Positions 16,623 through 25,100 of a stretch of 64,000 nucleotides of DNA are shown here, piece by piece. Numbering within the stretch: the stretch's first letter is position 1; the number at the start of each line of letters is the position of its first letter. This DNA comes from Candidatus Thiodiazotropha sp. (ex Monitilora ramsayi) (GTDB taxonomy: Bacteria; Pseudomonadota; Gammaproteobacteria; Chromatiales; Chromatiaceae). Both the position numbers and the translations under genes were made by a program. The notes under the pieces are model-generated. The model had not been told where the DNA came from and ran no database searches. It saw only the letters and a list, made by a program, of their open reading frames with translations. The stretch covers positions 34,238 through 98,237 of the forward strand of contig JAHXIP010000013.1 of NCBI GenBank assembly GCA_025655575.1. The letters are read 5' to 3'.

Positions 16623-19563
16623 GATGTAGTTGTGATGCCTTTGGAAGATCGATGATGACCTTAGTGCCAAAGCCCGATTTTGAATCGATGCTAATGGCGC
16701 CTTTATGATCGGAAACGATTTTATAAGCCATGGCTAGACCGAGCCCCGTGCCTTCACCCGGTGCTTTGGTGGTGAAGAAGGGTTCGAAAATGTAGCCCTG
16801 GTTCTCATCAGAAATACCCTCTCCCTGATCGATAACTTCAATACGCATGCAGTCGGCGATCTCACAGGCGCTCAATTCAACGGCACTGCCGGGAGAGGAT
16901 GCGTCACAGGCATTGGTCAGGATATTCACCAGTACTTGAGAGAGACCCTGGCGGTCACCCTCAAGCGTCAGCTCTTTGGGGCAGAGATTCTCGCAACTGA
17001 CCTGTCGGCCGTGATGGGTTAGTTTCACCAGTCGAATTGCCTCGTCAGCCACCTCCTTGAGAGAGAATCGGCGTATGTCGGTGCCGATGCCGCCACTGCG
17101 GCTGAAGTTCATCAGCGTCTTGACGATGGCAGTAATGCGTTGGGTCTGAGTCAGTATCTCCTCGATACTCTCTTTGACCAGTGTCGGTTCCTCTTCATGC
17201 CGCAAATTTTGTGCAAGAGATGCGATGCCAGTAACGGGATTGCCAATCTCATGAGCGACACCGGCTGCCAGGCGGCCAATGGACGCGAGGCGTTCACTGT
17301 GGGCCAGCTCAGCCTCGAGGGTTTCAAGATTGGTCAGATCCTCCATCAGCATGACCTGGCTGGTGCGAGCTTCCTCGACCGGATGGTCGACAGGCATAGG
17401 ACCAGGAATAGCGGCCTTGTGCAGGTTGAACCATCGTGTGCTGTTTTCGTGGGACATCTCCAGATGGTAGATGTGCTCATCCGTGGCTGAGGCAAAGCCG
17501 GCTAGCAGGTGACCCCAGGGCTCAGGAAGACGGTGTAGCGGTACACCGACCGCATCGCGAGCACGCAGGCCGGTCATGACTTCCATCGCCAGGTTCCAGA
17601 TGGTGACCGTGCGTAATTTATCGATCGTACAAACCCCCAGGGGGAGGTCCAGCAATACCTGTCGGTGGTAACGACGCAGATTATCCAGATCCCCACTGAG
17701 ACCCCGAAGACGGGAACGGGAGTGCTCCAACTGGTCTTCAATAAAGCGCATGGAATCAGCGAGAGCGGTCTGAGTATGGATATCCAGTTGCAGCCGTCGA
17801 TTGATTATCATGTGAGCGAGCTGAGGACCCAGCAGTCCCGAGAGGTTACGTTCGATACGTTCGCGTAATCGGCGCAGCTGCGACGGCCGGGTCTCGTTGG
17901 CTGACAGACTTAAATCGCTGAGTGCCTGTTTCACTTCCCGCTCGGCGGCTTCTCCGCCTAACATTTGTGCCAATTGCTTAGTGAACTGGGCTGAAGAGCC
18001 GGCGTTGACCATGCCGCCGAGGGGGATCATGGATTCACTACAACAGGCGCTGGCTGCCTCTTGTTCGCCGCGGCTCTGTTTTCCTACCAGGGAACCGAAA
18101 ACAAACAGCAAAGTGTTAGCAGTGAGTGACCAGAAGGTGGCGAACTCCCACTGGTCCATGCCGGATGCAAGACGCAGGGCGGGTATATCGAATTCGGTGC
18201 GGATAAAGCCTGAACTCTCCAGCAATGGCAGCAGTAATGTGGCGGACCATATAGCGATGCCTGCCAACAACCCAAGTATCAGACCCAGACGATTGGCACG
18301 CCGCCAGTAGAGTAAACCGACGATACCCGGTAGGAACTGGACAACCGCCACAAATGAGATCAGGCCCAGCTGTACCAGTCCCTGATGTTTTTCGAGCAAT
18401 ACATAGAAGCCGTAACCGGCCATGATGATCAGGGCGATCAGGAGCCGCCGACCAAGCAGAAGCCAGCGATAGAGGTTGACCTGCGGGTCGGGGAAATTGG
18501 TGGGGAGAAGAATGTGGTTCAGCGTCATCGAGGAGAGCGCCAACGTGGTGATGATCATCATCGCACTGGCAGAAGAGACACCACCGATAAAGGCCAGTAT
18601 CGGGAGCCAGGAAGGGCCGACCTCCAGGCTCAGGCCAAGAACAAAGTAGTCAGGATGGACTTTCAGTTGTAACGACTCGCCTGCCCAGAGAATCAGCGGA
18701 ATCGGTAGGTTGATCAGGAGCAGGAATAGAGGAAACGCCCAGCTGGCGGTACGCAGGGCCTTGGGCTCAAAATTCTCTGTGAAGAGCATATGAAATTGTC
18801 GCGGCAGCAGGAAGGCGGCAGCGAAAGCAAGCAGTAGCAAGGTGGCCCAGGGGCCCTCCCTGACCGGCTGATAGAGTCGTTCAATTGCTTCCGGGTGTGC
18901 ACGTAGCCATTGATCAAGGCCATCCAGTCCGCCGAAAACGCCTACCAGTGCAGTGATGCCAATGATGAGTAGTGCCAGCAATTTGACCAGCGATTCGAAC
19001 GCGATTGCAGCAACCAGGCCCCGATGTTTTTCGCGACTGGTACTGTGTCTGGCGCCAAACAGTATGGCGAAGACCACCAGTGTGCTGCAAAAGATGAGTG
19101 CCAGACTGCGCGGTGCGACCGATTGACTGACGACAGTCATGGAGTCGGTCACCGCACGGATCTGCAGTGCGATGTAGGGCAGGGTGCCCAACAGCATGAA
19201 GAGGGTGACCAGAATGCCGGCCAGCTGGCTCCGGTAACGGAAAGCGAAGAGATCCGCTAGTGAGGTGAGTTGATACTCCTGAGTCAATCTGAGTATCGGT
19301 TGCAGCAATAGGGGGGAAAGGGCAAATGCCAGCGTGACGCCCAAGTAAATAGTGAGGAAGAGATAGCCCTGTGTTTGGGCGAAGCCTACACTGCCATAAT
19401 AGGTCCAGGAAGTCGCATAGACACCCAGAGAGAAGACATAGACCATGGGATGGCGGATGAGCTTCTCGGACAACTTCCCGCTGTCGGCGGCATAGGCAAT
19501 CAGAAACAGCAGCACGAGATAACTAAAACCGGCGCCGAAGAGTAGTCCTAAATCATAGGTCAT
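16600..19563 (-). CDS. CbrA-like sensor histidine kinase with N-terminal SLC5 (sodium:solute symporter) domain
   Basis: A 987-residue membrane kinase. Residues ~1-500 form a PutP/SLC5-like domain of 12-13 helices. Residues ~520-600 resemble the STAC connector, ~640-750 a PAS-like region, then HisKA with the phospho-acceptor His in GVAHEIGNPVTG near residue 770, and a HATPase domain ending in GTGLGLAMAYKIVSDHKG. This is the CbrA architecture, where a transporter-like domain senses or moves a nutrient and controls carbon/nitrogen choice. Its start overlaps the small upstream gene by 11 bases and its end overlaps the regulator gene. The nearby acetate genes make an acetate or amino-acid signal plausible, but that is inference. 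Confidence 0.92.
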   Translation of the reverse strand: MTYDLGLLFGAGFSYLVLLFLIAYAADSGKLSEKLIRHPMVYVFSLGVYATSWTYYGSVGFAQTQGYLFLTIYLGVTLAFALSPLLLQPILRLTQEYQLTSLADLFAFRYRSQLAGILVTLFMLLGTLPYIALQIRAVTDSMTVVSQSVAPRSLALIFCSTLVVFAILFGARHSTSREKHRGLVAAIAFESLVKLLALLIIGITALVGVFGGLDGLDQWLRAHPEAIERLYQPVREGPWATLLLLAFAAAFLLPRQFHMLFTENFEPKALRTASWAFPLFLLLINLPIPLILWAGESLQLKVHPDYFVLGLSLEVGPSWLPILAFIGGVSSASAMMIITTLALSSMTLNHILLPTNFPDPQVNLYRWLLLGRRLLIALIIMAGYGFYVLLEKHQGLVQLGLISFVAVVQFLPGIVGLLYWRRANRLGLILGLLAGIAIWSATLLLPLLESSGFIRTEFDIPALRLASGMDQWEFATFWSLTANTLLFVFGSLVGKQSRGEQEAASACCSESMIPLGGMVNAGSSAQFTKQLAQMLGGEAAEREVKQALSDLSLSANETRPSQLRRLRERIERNLSGLLGPQLAHMIINRRLQLDIHTQTALADSMRFIEDQLEHSRSRLRGLSGDLDNLRRYHRQVLLDLPLGVCTIDKLRTVTIWNLAMEVMTGLRARDAVGVPLHRLPEPWGHLLAGFASATDEHIYHLEMSHENSTRWFNLHKAAIPGPMPVDHPVEEARTSQVMLMEDLTNLETLEAELAHSERLASIGRLAAGVAHEIGNPVTGIASLAQNLRHEEEPTLVKESIEEILTQTQRITAIVKTLMNFSRSGGIGTDIRRFSLKEVADEAIRLVKLTHHGRQVSCENLCPKELTLEGDRQGLSQVLVNILTNACDASSPGSAVELSACEIADCMRIEVIDQGEGISDENQGYIFEPFFTTKAPGEGTGLGLAMAYKIVSDHKGAISIDSKSGFGTKVIIDLPKASQLHHEPNINY

Positions 19564-19747
19564 GATGACGGCGATGTATCATAGCGATAAAAACGATGAT
19601 CGCCAGCCAAAGCAGATAGGGGACGTACCAGGGGCTGTCGAATGAAGTCCACCAGATCATGACCGGTGCGGACAGCAGGAGAATAATCAGCAGACCGAGT
19701 GCCAGAGTTCTATCGAGTTGACGTTCGGGAGGCGGGGTTTCTCGCAT
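19553..19747 (-). CDS. CbrX-like small membrane protein
   Basis: A 64-residue protein with two hydrophobic helices (ALGLLIILLLSAPVMIWW and YVPYLLWLAIIVFIAMI), a charged N-terminus and the basic tail HRRHHDL. Its 3' end overlaps the start of the CbrA-like kinase by 11 bases, so the two are probably translationally coupled. In Pseudomonas a small hydrophobic protein, CbrX, occupies the same place and overlaps cbrA. I infer the same role here by position, size and membrane pattern. Confidence 0.75.
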   Translation of the reverse strand: MRETPPPERQLDRTLALGLLIILLLSAPVMIWWTSFDSPWYVPYLLWLAIIVFIAMIHRRHHDL

Positions 19748-19947
19748 CTCTAGAGCCTAGCAGTTGTTACCGAATGTAACAACTTCAATCGGCTCGATTG
19801 ACCCTATTCATGCCTTATGGTGTACGGGGCCGGCAATCCGGCTTCAAAGGTCAGACGAATGAGTTGCACGAACCTGCGATGGTGTCACCAGGTCCGAACC
19901 TCTTGCGGCTGTTCATAAGAAGGTCTGGTCTATCTCTTACCGGTGAG

Positions 19948-20910
19948 TTACTTCTTACCGTGTATGCCTTCAATTATCTCATGTAGTTTCGCAGCCAGTT
20001 CGGTGGGCTCGAATTTGGGTACATAGGCATCTGCACCGACGCCCTTGCCCAGAGCCATATTGGCATCTGCGGATAGAGAGGAGTGCATGACGATGGGAAT
20101 GTCACTAAACCGGGGGTCTTCCTTGATTTTCTTGGTCAGCACATACCCATCCATCTCCGGCATCTCCACATCTGTCAGAATGATCTGTACGAAATCACTC
20201 GTCTTGTGATCTGTGGCCTCTGCCCGTTCGGCAATCTCTCTCAGTTTATCCCAGGCTTCGGAGCCATTCTTTGTACCGATAAACTTAATTCCCATGTGGT
20301 TCATGGCGCGGATGATCTGATCCCTCGCCACAGCAGAGTCATCGGCGAACAGCAGGGTGATGTCACTATCGCCAACATCCTGAATACCTTCGAATATATC
20401 AGAGTTTTGCCCAAAGCCGGATGTCTGACTGAGTACCATCTCCACATCCATGATCATGACCAGGCGCTTATCTTTCAATTCGGTAACAGCAGTGACCAGG
20501 CCGCCATGCTGTTGCGCCATCATTGAGGGTGGTACCTTCACGTCCTCCCATGCCAGGCGCTCGATGGTATCGACAGAGTGCACGAGAAATCCCTGCACAT
20601 TTTTGTTGTACTCGGTGACGATGAGAATTTCAGGCTTGTCTTCCGACTGGATGTTGCAGAAATCAGGCAGATTGATGACCGGAATCATATTGCCACGCAG
20701 ACTGACCATGCCTTCGACCGAGGATGGCATATCCGGTGCATGGGTGATCTCAGGTACCAGCATGACTTCCCTGACCTTGAAGACATTGACGCCATAGGTC
20801 TCCTCTCGTCCTGTATTAATATCCTTACCCAGGCTAAAGAGCAGGACTTCCAGGCGGTTGGTGCCAGCCAAGCGGGTTCGATCATCGACGGATTTAATAA
20901 AGTTTGCCAT
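19948..20910 (-). CDS. cheV: Chemotaxis coupling protein CheV
   Basis: A 320-residue CheW-receiver fusion that links chemoreceptors to CheA and allows adaptation by phosphorylation. The CheW-like domain covers about residues 15-170 (NREETYGVNVFKVREVM and SLRGNMIPVINLPDF are typical). The receiver covers ~180-310 with the phospho-site Asp in IILTDVEMPEMDG and the conserved lysine near the C-terminus (VPKFEPTEL). It stands alone, not in a che cluster. A possible sigma-28 promoter lies ~80 bp upstream. Motility is also supported by motY 3 kb away. Confidence 0.94.
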   Translation of the reverse strand: MANFIKSVDDRTRLAGTNRLEVLLFSLGKDINTGREETYGVNVFKVREVMLVPEITHAPDMPSSVEGMVSLRGNMIPVINLPDFCNIQSEDKPEILIVTEYNKNVQGFLVHSVDTIERLAWEDVKVPPSMMAQQHGGLVTAVTELKDKRLVMIMDVEMVLSQTSGFGQNSDIFEGIQDVGDSDITLLFADDSAVARDQIIRAMNHMGIKFIGTKNGSEAWDKLREIAERAEATDHKTSDFVQIILTDVEMPEMDGYVLTKKIKEDPRFSDIPIVMHSSLSADANMALGKGVGADAYVPKFEPTELAAKLHEIIEGIHGKK

Positions 20911-20991
20911 TTACATTACACCCAGACGTGGAACAAACGGCGGGAGGGGAGAAGTATCAATGCTTCCAGCCTGCCGCGACTATCACGAAAT

Positions 20992-21018
20992 GTAGCGGTC
21001 ATTCGGTTGAAAGCTTTA
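20992..21018 (-). promoter_or_regulatory. Possible sigma-28 (FliA) promoter for cheV
   Basis: On the minus strand TAAAGCTTT (-35, TAAA at 21018-21015) is followed after 15 bases by ACCGCTAC (20999-20992), against the consensus TAAA-N15-GCCGATAA. The -35 and spacing fit exactly; the -10 matches 5 of 8 bases. It lies ~82 bp before the cheV start. Weak but sensible for a chemotaxis gene. Confidence 0.3.
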
Positions 21019-21119
21019 GTGATTTTCCGCTGTCGAGCGTGGATAAATCATTGAACACTGGAAAAAGAACAGCTTTTGCACGAAGATCAGTGGCTGGTAC
21101 TGAATGAGGAGAAAAAGGC

Positions 21120-21503
21120 GTGAATCCGGAGAAGGTGCTTTTTGGTTTTTTTATCGTTCTGGCCCTGACACTCAACTTCGGCTTCTTCGTCGGAGAGCTG
21201 GATAATCCGGACCATCACCATGTTTACGAGCTGTTTGCCGTGATCGTGGTCAATCTGGTGGCTACGGTGCTCAAGTTTGGTGACCGCACACAGATGGGGG
21301 CGGTCCTGTTGGCAACCAGTTTGGTGGCAATGTTGCAACTGTTTGCTGCCGCTTTGGTCTGGACTGTTGTCGAGCACGTTACAGGCTCCGGTCTGACACC
21401 TGTCGCAACCGCCAGTATCGTATCCCTCTCGGGTGGCGCCATGCTGGCCAATGTGATCTCCGTGATCCTGCTGATTATCGAAACTGTGATGCTGCGTAGA
21501 TAG
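21120..21503 (+). CDS. Small four-helix membrane protein next to potassium channel (possibly DUF6394 family)
   Basis: A 127-residue protein with four hydrophobic stretches (about residues 5-25, 36-52, 58-80 and 96-124) and few charged residues. A His-rich loop, DNPDHHHVYE, follows the first helix. I believe it matches the family of small membrane proteins found just upstream of potassium channels (DUF6394), but I am not certain of the accession. It is followed after 18 bases by the channel gene on the same strand, so it is probably a channel subunit or partner. The start codon appears to be GTG. Confidence 0.7.
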   Translation: MNPEKVLFGFFIVLALTLNFGFFVGELDNPDHHHVYELFAVIVVNLVATVLKFGDRTQMGAVLLATSLVAMLQLFAAALVWTVVEHVTGSGLTPVATASIVSLSGGAMLANVISVILLIIETVMLRR

Positions 21504-21521
21504 AACGGCAAGGTCCCCTTC

Positions 21522-23225
21522 ATGGACAATATCGTCTTCCTCATATTCAGGCGCATGCGGGCGCCTTTGTTGACGCTGATCCTGACCTATTCCATTGCGA
21601 TTCTCGGCCTGGTGCTGATTCCCGGTCAGGATGCGGATGGTAACGTTTGGCACATGGATTTTTTCCATGCCTTCTACTTTGTCAGCTTCATGGCCAGCAC
21701 TATCGGATTTGGCGAAATCCCTTTTGCGTTTACCGCAGGCCAGCGATTATGGGTCAGCTTTTCAATTTTCTTTACCGTTGTGGTCTGGCTCTATTCCATC
21801 GGCACGGTACTGGCCCTGCTGAAGGATGAGACCTTTCAACGCGCCCTGACCGAACGACGCTTCACGCGCCAGATCAAACGCATGCGCGAGGGCTTCTATC
21901 TGATATGCGGCTACGGCCAGACGGGTGAGGCATTGGTCAAATCACTGACCGAGCGTAATCAGCACGCGGTGGTGATCGATATCCTCGAGGATCGGGTCAA
22001 TCTGCTCAAACTGGAGAATCTGCGGGAATATGTACCCGGTCTCTGTGGGGATGCACGCTTGCCGGCCCATCTGCTGGAGGCAGGTCTGAATCATCCGCTC
22101 TGCCATGGTGTTGTCGCACTGACCAATTCCAACGAGGCGAATCTGAAAGTCGCCATTACATCGAAGCTGCTGCATCCCGAGATAGAGGTCATTTGCCGAG
22201 CCGATTCACACGATATTGAGGCCAATATGGCCTCATTCGGCACCGATTACATCATCGATCCCTTTGATGCATTTGCCCTTCACTTGGCAACAGCAATCCA
22301 GGCACCCTGCCTCAGCCTGCTGCAGGATTGGCTTTCCATGGGGCATGGCGATCTATTGAAGGAGCCGGTCTATCCACCCCATCAGGGACTCTGGATTATC
22401 TGTGGTTATGGACGTTTCGGCAAAGCTATCTACGACAAGTTGATCCGGGAAGGGTTGGAAGTGGTGGTGGTCGAAGCGAATCCCGATACCACCGGTATTC
22501 CCTCTACTGCCTTTGTGATGGGGCGTGGTACCGAAGCGGAGACGCTGACTGAGGCAAGCATCGAAAGGGCAGTTGGGTTGGTTGCCGGTACCGACAATGA
22601 TGCCAACAATCTTTCTATCATCATGACTGCCAGAGAGCTCAATCCCGATCTTTTCGTGATTCTCAGGCAGAATCGAAAGGACAACGACCCGGTGATCAAG
22701 GCGGTGGGCGCCGATATGGTCATGCTCCCCAGTGAGATTATCGCTAACCAGATTCGTGTCTTGCTGGGTGCTCCGATGCAACATCAGTTTGTGAAACTGG
22801 TACTGCATCAGGAGGACGAGTGGGCCTGCGAGCTGCTCAGCCGAATCTCAGCCCTGGTGACAAGCCATGCACCGGAGGTGTGGGAGGTGGCCTTCACTGA
22901 AGAGGATTCCCATGCCGTTTGTGCCCATGTCAGACGTGGTGAGCAGCTTACGTTGAGCCAATTGATGGTCGATCCCAGGAACAGGGAAACCAAGCTGCCC
23001 TGTATCCCACTCATGATGCTGAGGCATAATGAGCGGACTCTTCTTCCTGATCCAGAGCTAAGTGTTCAAAAAGATGATCATTTTCTCTTCTGTGGTTCGC
23101 ACTATGGTAAAGGTCGCATGGAATGGACACTTCAGAATGAGAACGCTTTGAGCTATATACTAACCGGAGAGGCCAGGCCGGAGGGTTGGATCTGGCGCCG
23201 ACTTATCAAAAAGGGGGCGACATGA
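21522..23225 (+). CDS. Potassium channel/transporter with two TrkA-N (RCK) domains
   Basis: A 567-residue protein. Two membrane helices (about residues 14-34 and 75-100) flank a pore loop with the selectivity filter TIGFGE (residues 60-65), where TVGYG is usual in potassium channels. Two NAD-binding RCK domains follow; their Rossmann motifs are ICGYGQTG (128-135) and ICGYGRFG (near residue 290). Tandem RCK domains in one chain resemble BK-type and GsuK channels, in which nucleotide or cation binding gates the pore. The gene sits between a small membrane protein and a hemerythrin whose ATG overlaps this stop (ATGA). Confidence 0.88.
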   Translation: MDNIVFLIFRRMRAPLLTLILTYSIAILGLVLIPGQDADGNVWHMDFFHAFYFVSFMASTIGFGEIPFAFTAGQRLWVSFSIFFTVVVWLYSIGTVLALLKDETFQRALTERRFTRQIKRMREGFYLICGYGQTGEALVKSLTERNQHAVVIDILEDRVNLLKLENLREYVPGLCGDARLPAHLLEAGLNHPLCHGVVALTNSNEANLKVAITSKLLHPEIEVICRADSHDIEANMASFGTDYIIDPFDAFALHLATAIQAPCLSLLQDWLSMGHGDLLKEPVYPPHQGLWIICGYGRFGKAIYDKLIREGLEVVVVEANPDTTGIPSTAFVMGRGTEAETLTEASIERAVGLVAGTDNDANNLSIIMTARELNPDLFVILRQNRKDNDPVIKAVGADMVMLPSEIIANQIRVLLGAPMQHQFVKLVLHQEDEWACELLSRISALVTSHAPEVWEVAFTEEDSHAVCAHVRRGEQLTLSQLMVDPRNRETKLPCIPLMMLRHNERTLLPDPELSVQKDDHFLFCGSHYGKGRMEWTLQNENALSYILTGEARPEGWIWRRLIKKGAT

Positions 23226-23779
23226 GCCAACTGTTGGAGAAACTCCACAAAGACCATATAAACCTTGCTAGGCTGCTCGATCTGTTGAGTGCGCAACTGG
23301 ATGCACTGTTTGCCGGGCACGAATCGGATTTCGATCTGAAAATTGAGTTGCTCGACTACATTGAGCACTATGCGGAGCAGCACCACCATCCGACCGAAGA
23401 TAAAATCAATGCGGCCGCATTCCGCAAGACTTCGATGCAGGAACACGCAGCGCTATATGAACGTGTGAGCCGGGAACATGAGGCGCTGTTGGGGATGGCC
23501 CATCGCTTTCGGGAGACATTGGAAGGGATCATGCAGGGTGAAGTATTGCGCCGGGAAGAGGTCGAAACCCGAGGCCGGGAATTCATTGCGCTACAGAGGC
23601 AGCATATCGACCTGGAGGAGCAGGAGCTCTTTCCGCTAATTGACCAGGCGTTGAGTGAAAAAGACTGGGAAAAATTGGAGTCACAAATCCCACACATGGA
23701 TGACCCGGTATTTCACCGCCAAGACTATAATCGTTTCCGCAGTCTTATCGATTATCTGGAATTACACGAATCGGAATGA
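23222..23779 (+). CDS. Hemerythrin-like domain protein
   Basis: A 185-residue, helical, acidic cytoplasmic protein of the hemerythrin HHE family, which binds O2, NO or iron at a di-iron site. The likely ligands are in LHKDHINLARLL (His12), HYAEQHHHPTEDKI (His in the 54-56 run and Glu59), SREHEALL (His86) and LQRQHIDLEEQELFP (His128 and a following Glu). I start it at ATG 23222, which overlaps the channel stop as ATGA; the upstream frame is channel coding sequence. Coupling to a potassium channel suggests redox or gas sensing of ion flux, which is inference. Confidence 0.88.
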   Translation: MSQLLEKLHKDHINLARLLDLLSAQLDALFAGHESDFDLKIELLDYIEHYAEQHHHPTEDKINAAAFRKTSMQEHAALYERVSREHEALLGMAHRFRETLEGIMQGEVLRREEVETRGREFIALQRQHIDLEEQELFPLIDQALSEKDWEKLESQIPHMDDPVFHRQDYNRFRSLIDYLELHESE

Positions 23780-24104
23780 CACTGATAAAGCCTTTTCGTC
23801 ACAATGATTAATCAGATCATGGGGCGTTGGTTTGCATCATTGTATGGCTGTATGCTTTTTTTCATCACGGCTGTCCCTTTAGCGCTTCTCACTCGGGAGA
23901 AGGGATGCTTAGTTCCGGCTTTCATGCCTGACATGACCTCCATCAACGAGAAGCCCTATCGTACTAATCGGCATGATGGTGCTGAATAGCGTTAACGGGA
24001 CGGCACTGTTTTTCATCCGTAAATCATGAACAGGTAAAGGTTTAACGGAATCCTGTCGATAAGGGGATTATTCCCAGCGGAGAGATTCGAGGTGCCGGTC
24101 GGCC
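23780..24104 (+). other. Intergenic region upstream of motY
   Basis: A 325-bp gap after the hemerythrin gene. A 61-codon open frame at 23804-23989 has a hydrophobic start and then no clear pattern; I do not support it as a gene. The one interpretable signal is a sigma-28-like promoter at 24035-24062. No terminator hairpin with a T-run is evident to me. Confidence 0.5.
24035..24062 (+). promoter_or_regulatory. Sigma-28 (FliA) type promoter for motY
   Basis: TAAAGGTTT (from 24035) and GTCGATAA (24055-24062) match the flagellar consensus TAAAGTTT-N11-GCCGATAA, with 7 of 8 bases in the -10 and one extra base in the spacer. It lies 42 bases before the motY ATG, as expected for a late flagellar gene. 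Confidence 0.55.
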
Positions 24105-25010
24105 ATGTCTTCAGTCAATCGTATTAGTACACGACTATCTCTACGTGAGTTTGTTATTGTGCTGGGCTGTCTGCTCTTATCAACACAAAGTTTTGCGCTA
24201 GAAGCCCTGGAAGCGGAAATCTACATGGCGCAGGTTCACGAGTCAGAGTGGACATTCAAAGGATCACGTGCATTGTGTGAACTGGAGCATGAAATTCCCC
24301 AGTTTGGTCATGCCAGATTCCTGCGCATTGCCGGCGAGAGTCTCGAGTTTCGTATCGATAGTTTTCAACCTGTGCCTGAACGGGTCGAAGGTATGCTACG
24401 GGAGGTCTCGCCCGAATGGGAGCATAGTGAACCCGACTCTTTGCAACAGATGGTCGTTATTGAAACGGGTTTGCGTCCTGTCTCGCTAGACAGGCGACCG
24501 GCAGGTTGGCTGCTCTCATCCTTGGCCAAGGGACAGGTTGGCAGTTTTGATCTGCTCGACTGGAATGACAGCCGTAAGCAGGTCCACATTCGTCTATCTC
24601 CAGTGAAGTTTCAGAGACCTTACCGTGCATTCAAACAGTGTCTCAAGCAGCTATCTGGAAAGGGATTCGAAGCGTTTCAACAGACGACGGTACATTTTGC
24701 CCTGGATGTCGATGAGCTGGACGGCGAAGCACAGGAGATACTGGCAGGATTGGCAGACTATATCGAAGCTGACGACCAGGTTTCATCGGTGCATATTGCC
24801 GGCCATGCCGATGATCAAGGAGAGCCTCGCTACAACCTACGTCTATCAGCGAGACGTGCGAAGCGTGTGCATGATTATTTATCTGCGAAAGGTATCGCTG
24901 CTACTCGTCTCTCCATGCGGCATTTTGGGGAATCCAGGCCAAAGATCCGTAAACGAACTGAAACTGCAAGAGCCGCAAACCGGCGCGCTGAGATCAAACT
25001 GGTCAGATAA
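24105..25010 (+). CDS. motY: Flagellar T-ring/stator protein MotY
   Basis: A 301-residue exported protein. A signal peptide (LREFVIVLGCLLLSTQSFA) ends near residue 31. Residues ~35-180 match the MotY N-terminal domain (YMAQVHESEWTFKGSRALCELEHEIPQFG is characteristic, with Cys residues near 58 and 176). Residues ~195-300 form an OmpA-like peptidoglycan-binding domain with VHIAGHADDQGEPRYNLRLSARRAKRVHDYL. MotY forms the T ring around polar, often sodium-driven, flagellar motors and holds the stator. The sigma-28-like promoter upstream supports flagellar control. Confidence 0.92.
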   Translation: MSSVNRISTRLSLREFVIVLGCLLLSTQSFALEALEAEIYMAQVHESEWTFKGSRALCELEHEIPQFGHARFLRIAGESLEFRIDSFQPVPERVEGMLREVSPEWEHSEPDSLQQMVVIETGLRPVSLDRRPAGWLLSSLAKGQVGSFDLLDWNDSRKQVHIRLSPVKFQRPYRAFKQCLKQLSGKGFEAFQQTTVHFALDVDELDGEAQEILAGLADYIEADDQVSSVHIAGHADDQGEPRYNLRLSARRAKRVHDYLSAKGIAATRLSMRHFGESRPKIRKRTETARAANRRAEIKLVR

Positions 25011-25100
25011 AAAAGTGCATGTGATTTGAAATGCTGTCGGGCCTCCTTTGTCGGCCCAACCTACGATCTGTGAAGTATCGAGTCTCTGGGCGCTAACCAA

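Noticed and set aside
21087..21668. A 193-codon His/Gln/Asp-rich frame on the minus strand across the small membrane protein and channel start
   Set aside because: Its odd composition is the complement of hydrophobic-helix codons on the plus strand; not a real protein.
23804..23989. A 61-codon frame after the hemerythrin gene
   Set aside because: Only the first ~28 residues look hydrophobic; no ribosome-binding site and no family resemblance.
25036..25060. GGGCC/GGCCC hairpin between motY and wecB
   Set aside because: Only a five-base stem with a nine-base loop and no T-run; too weak to call a terminator.
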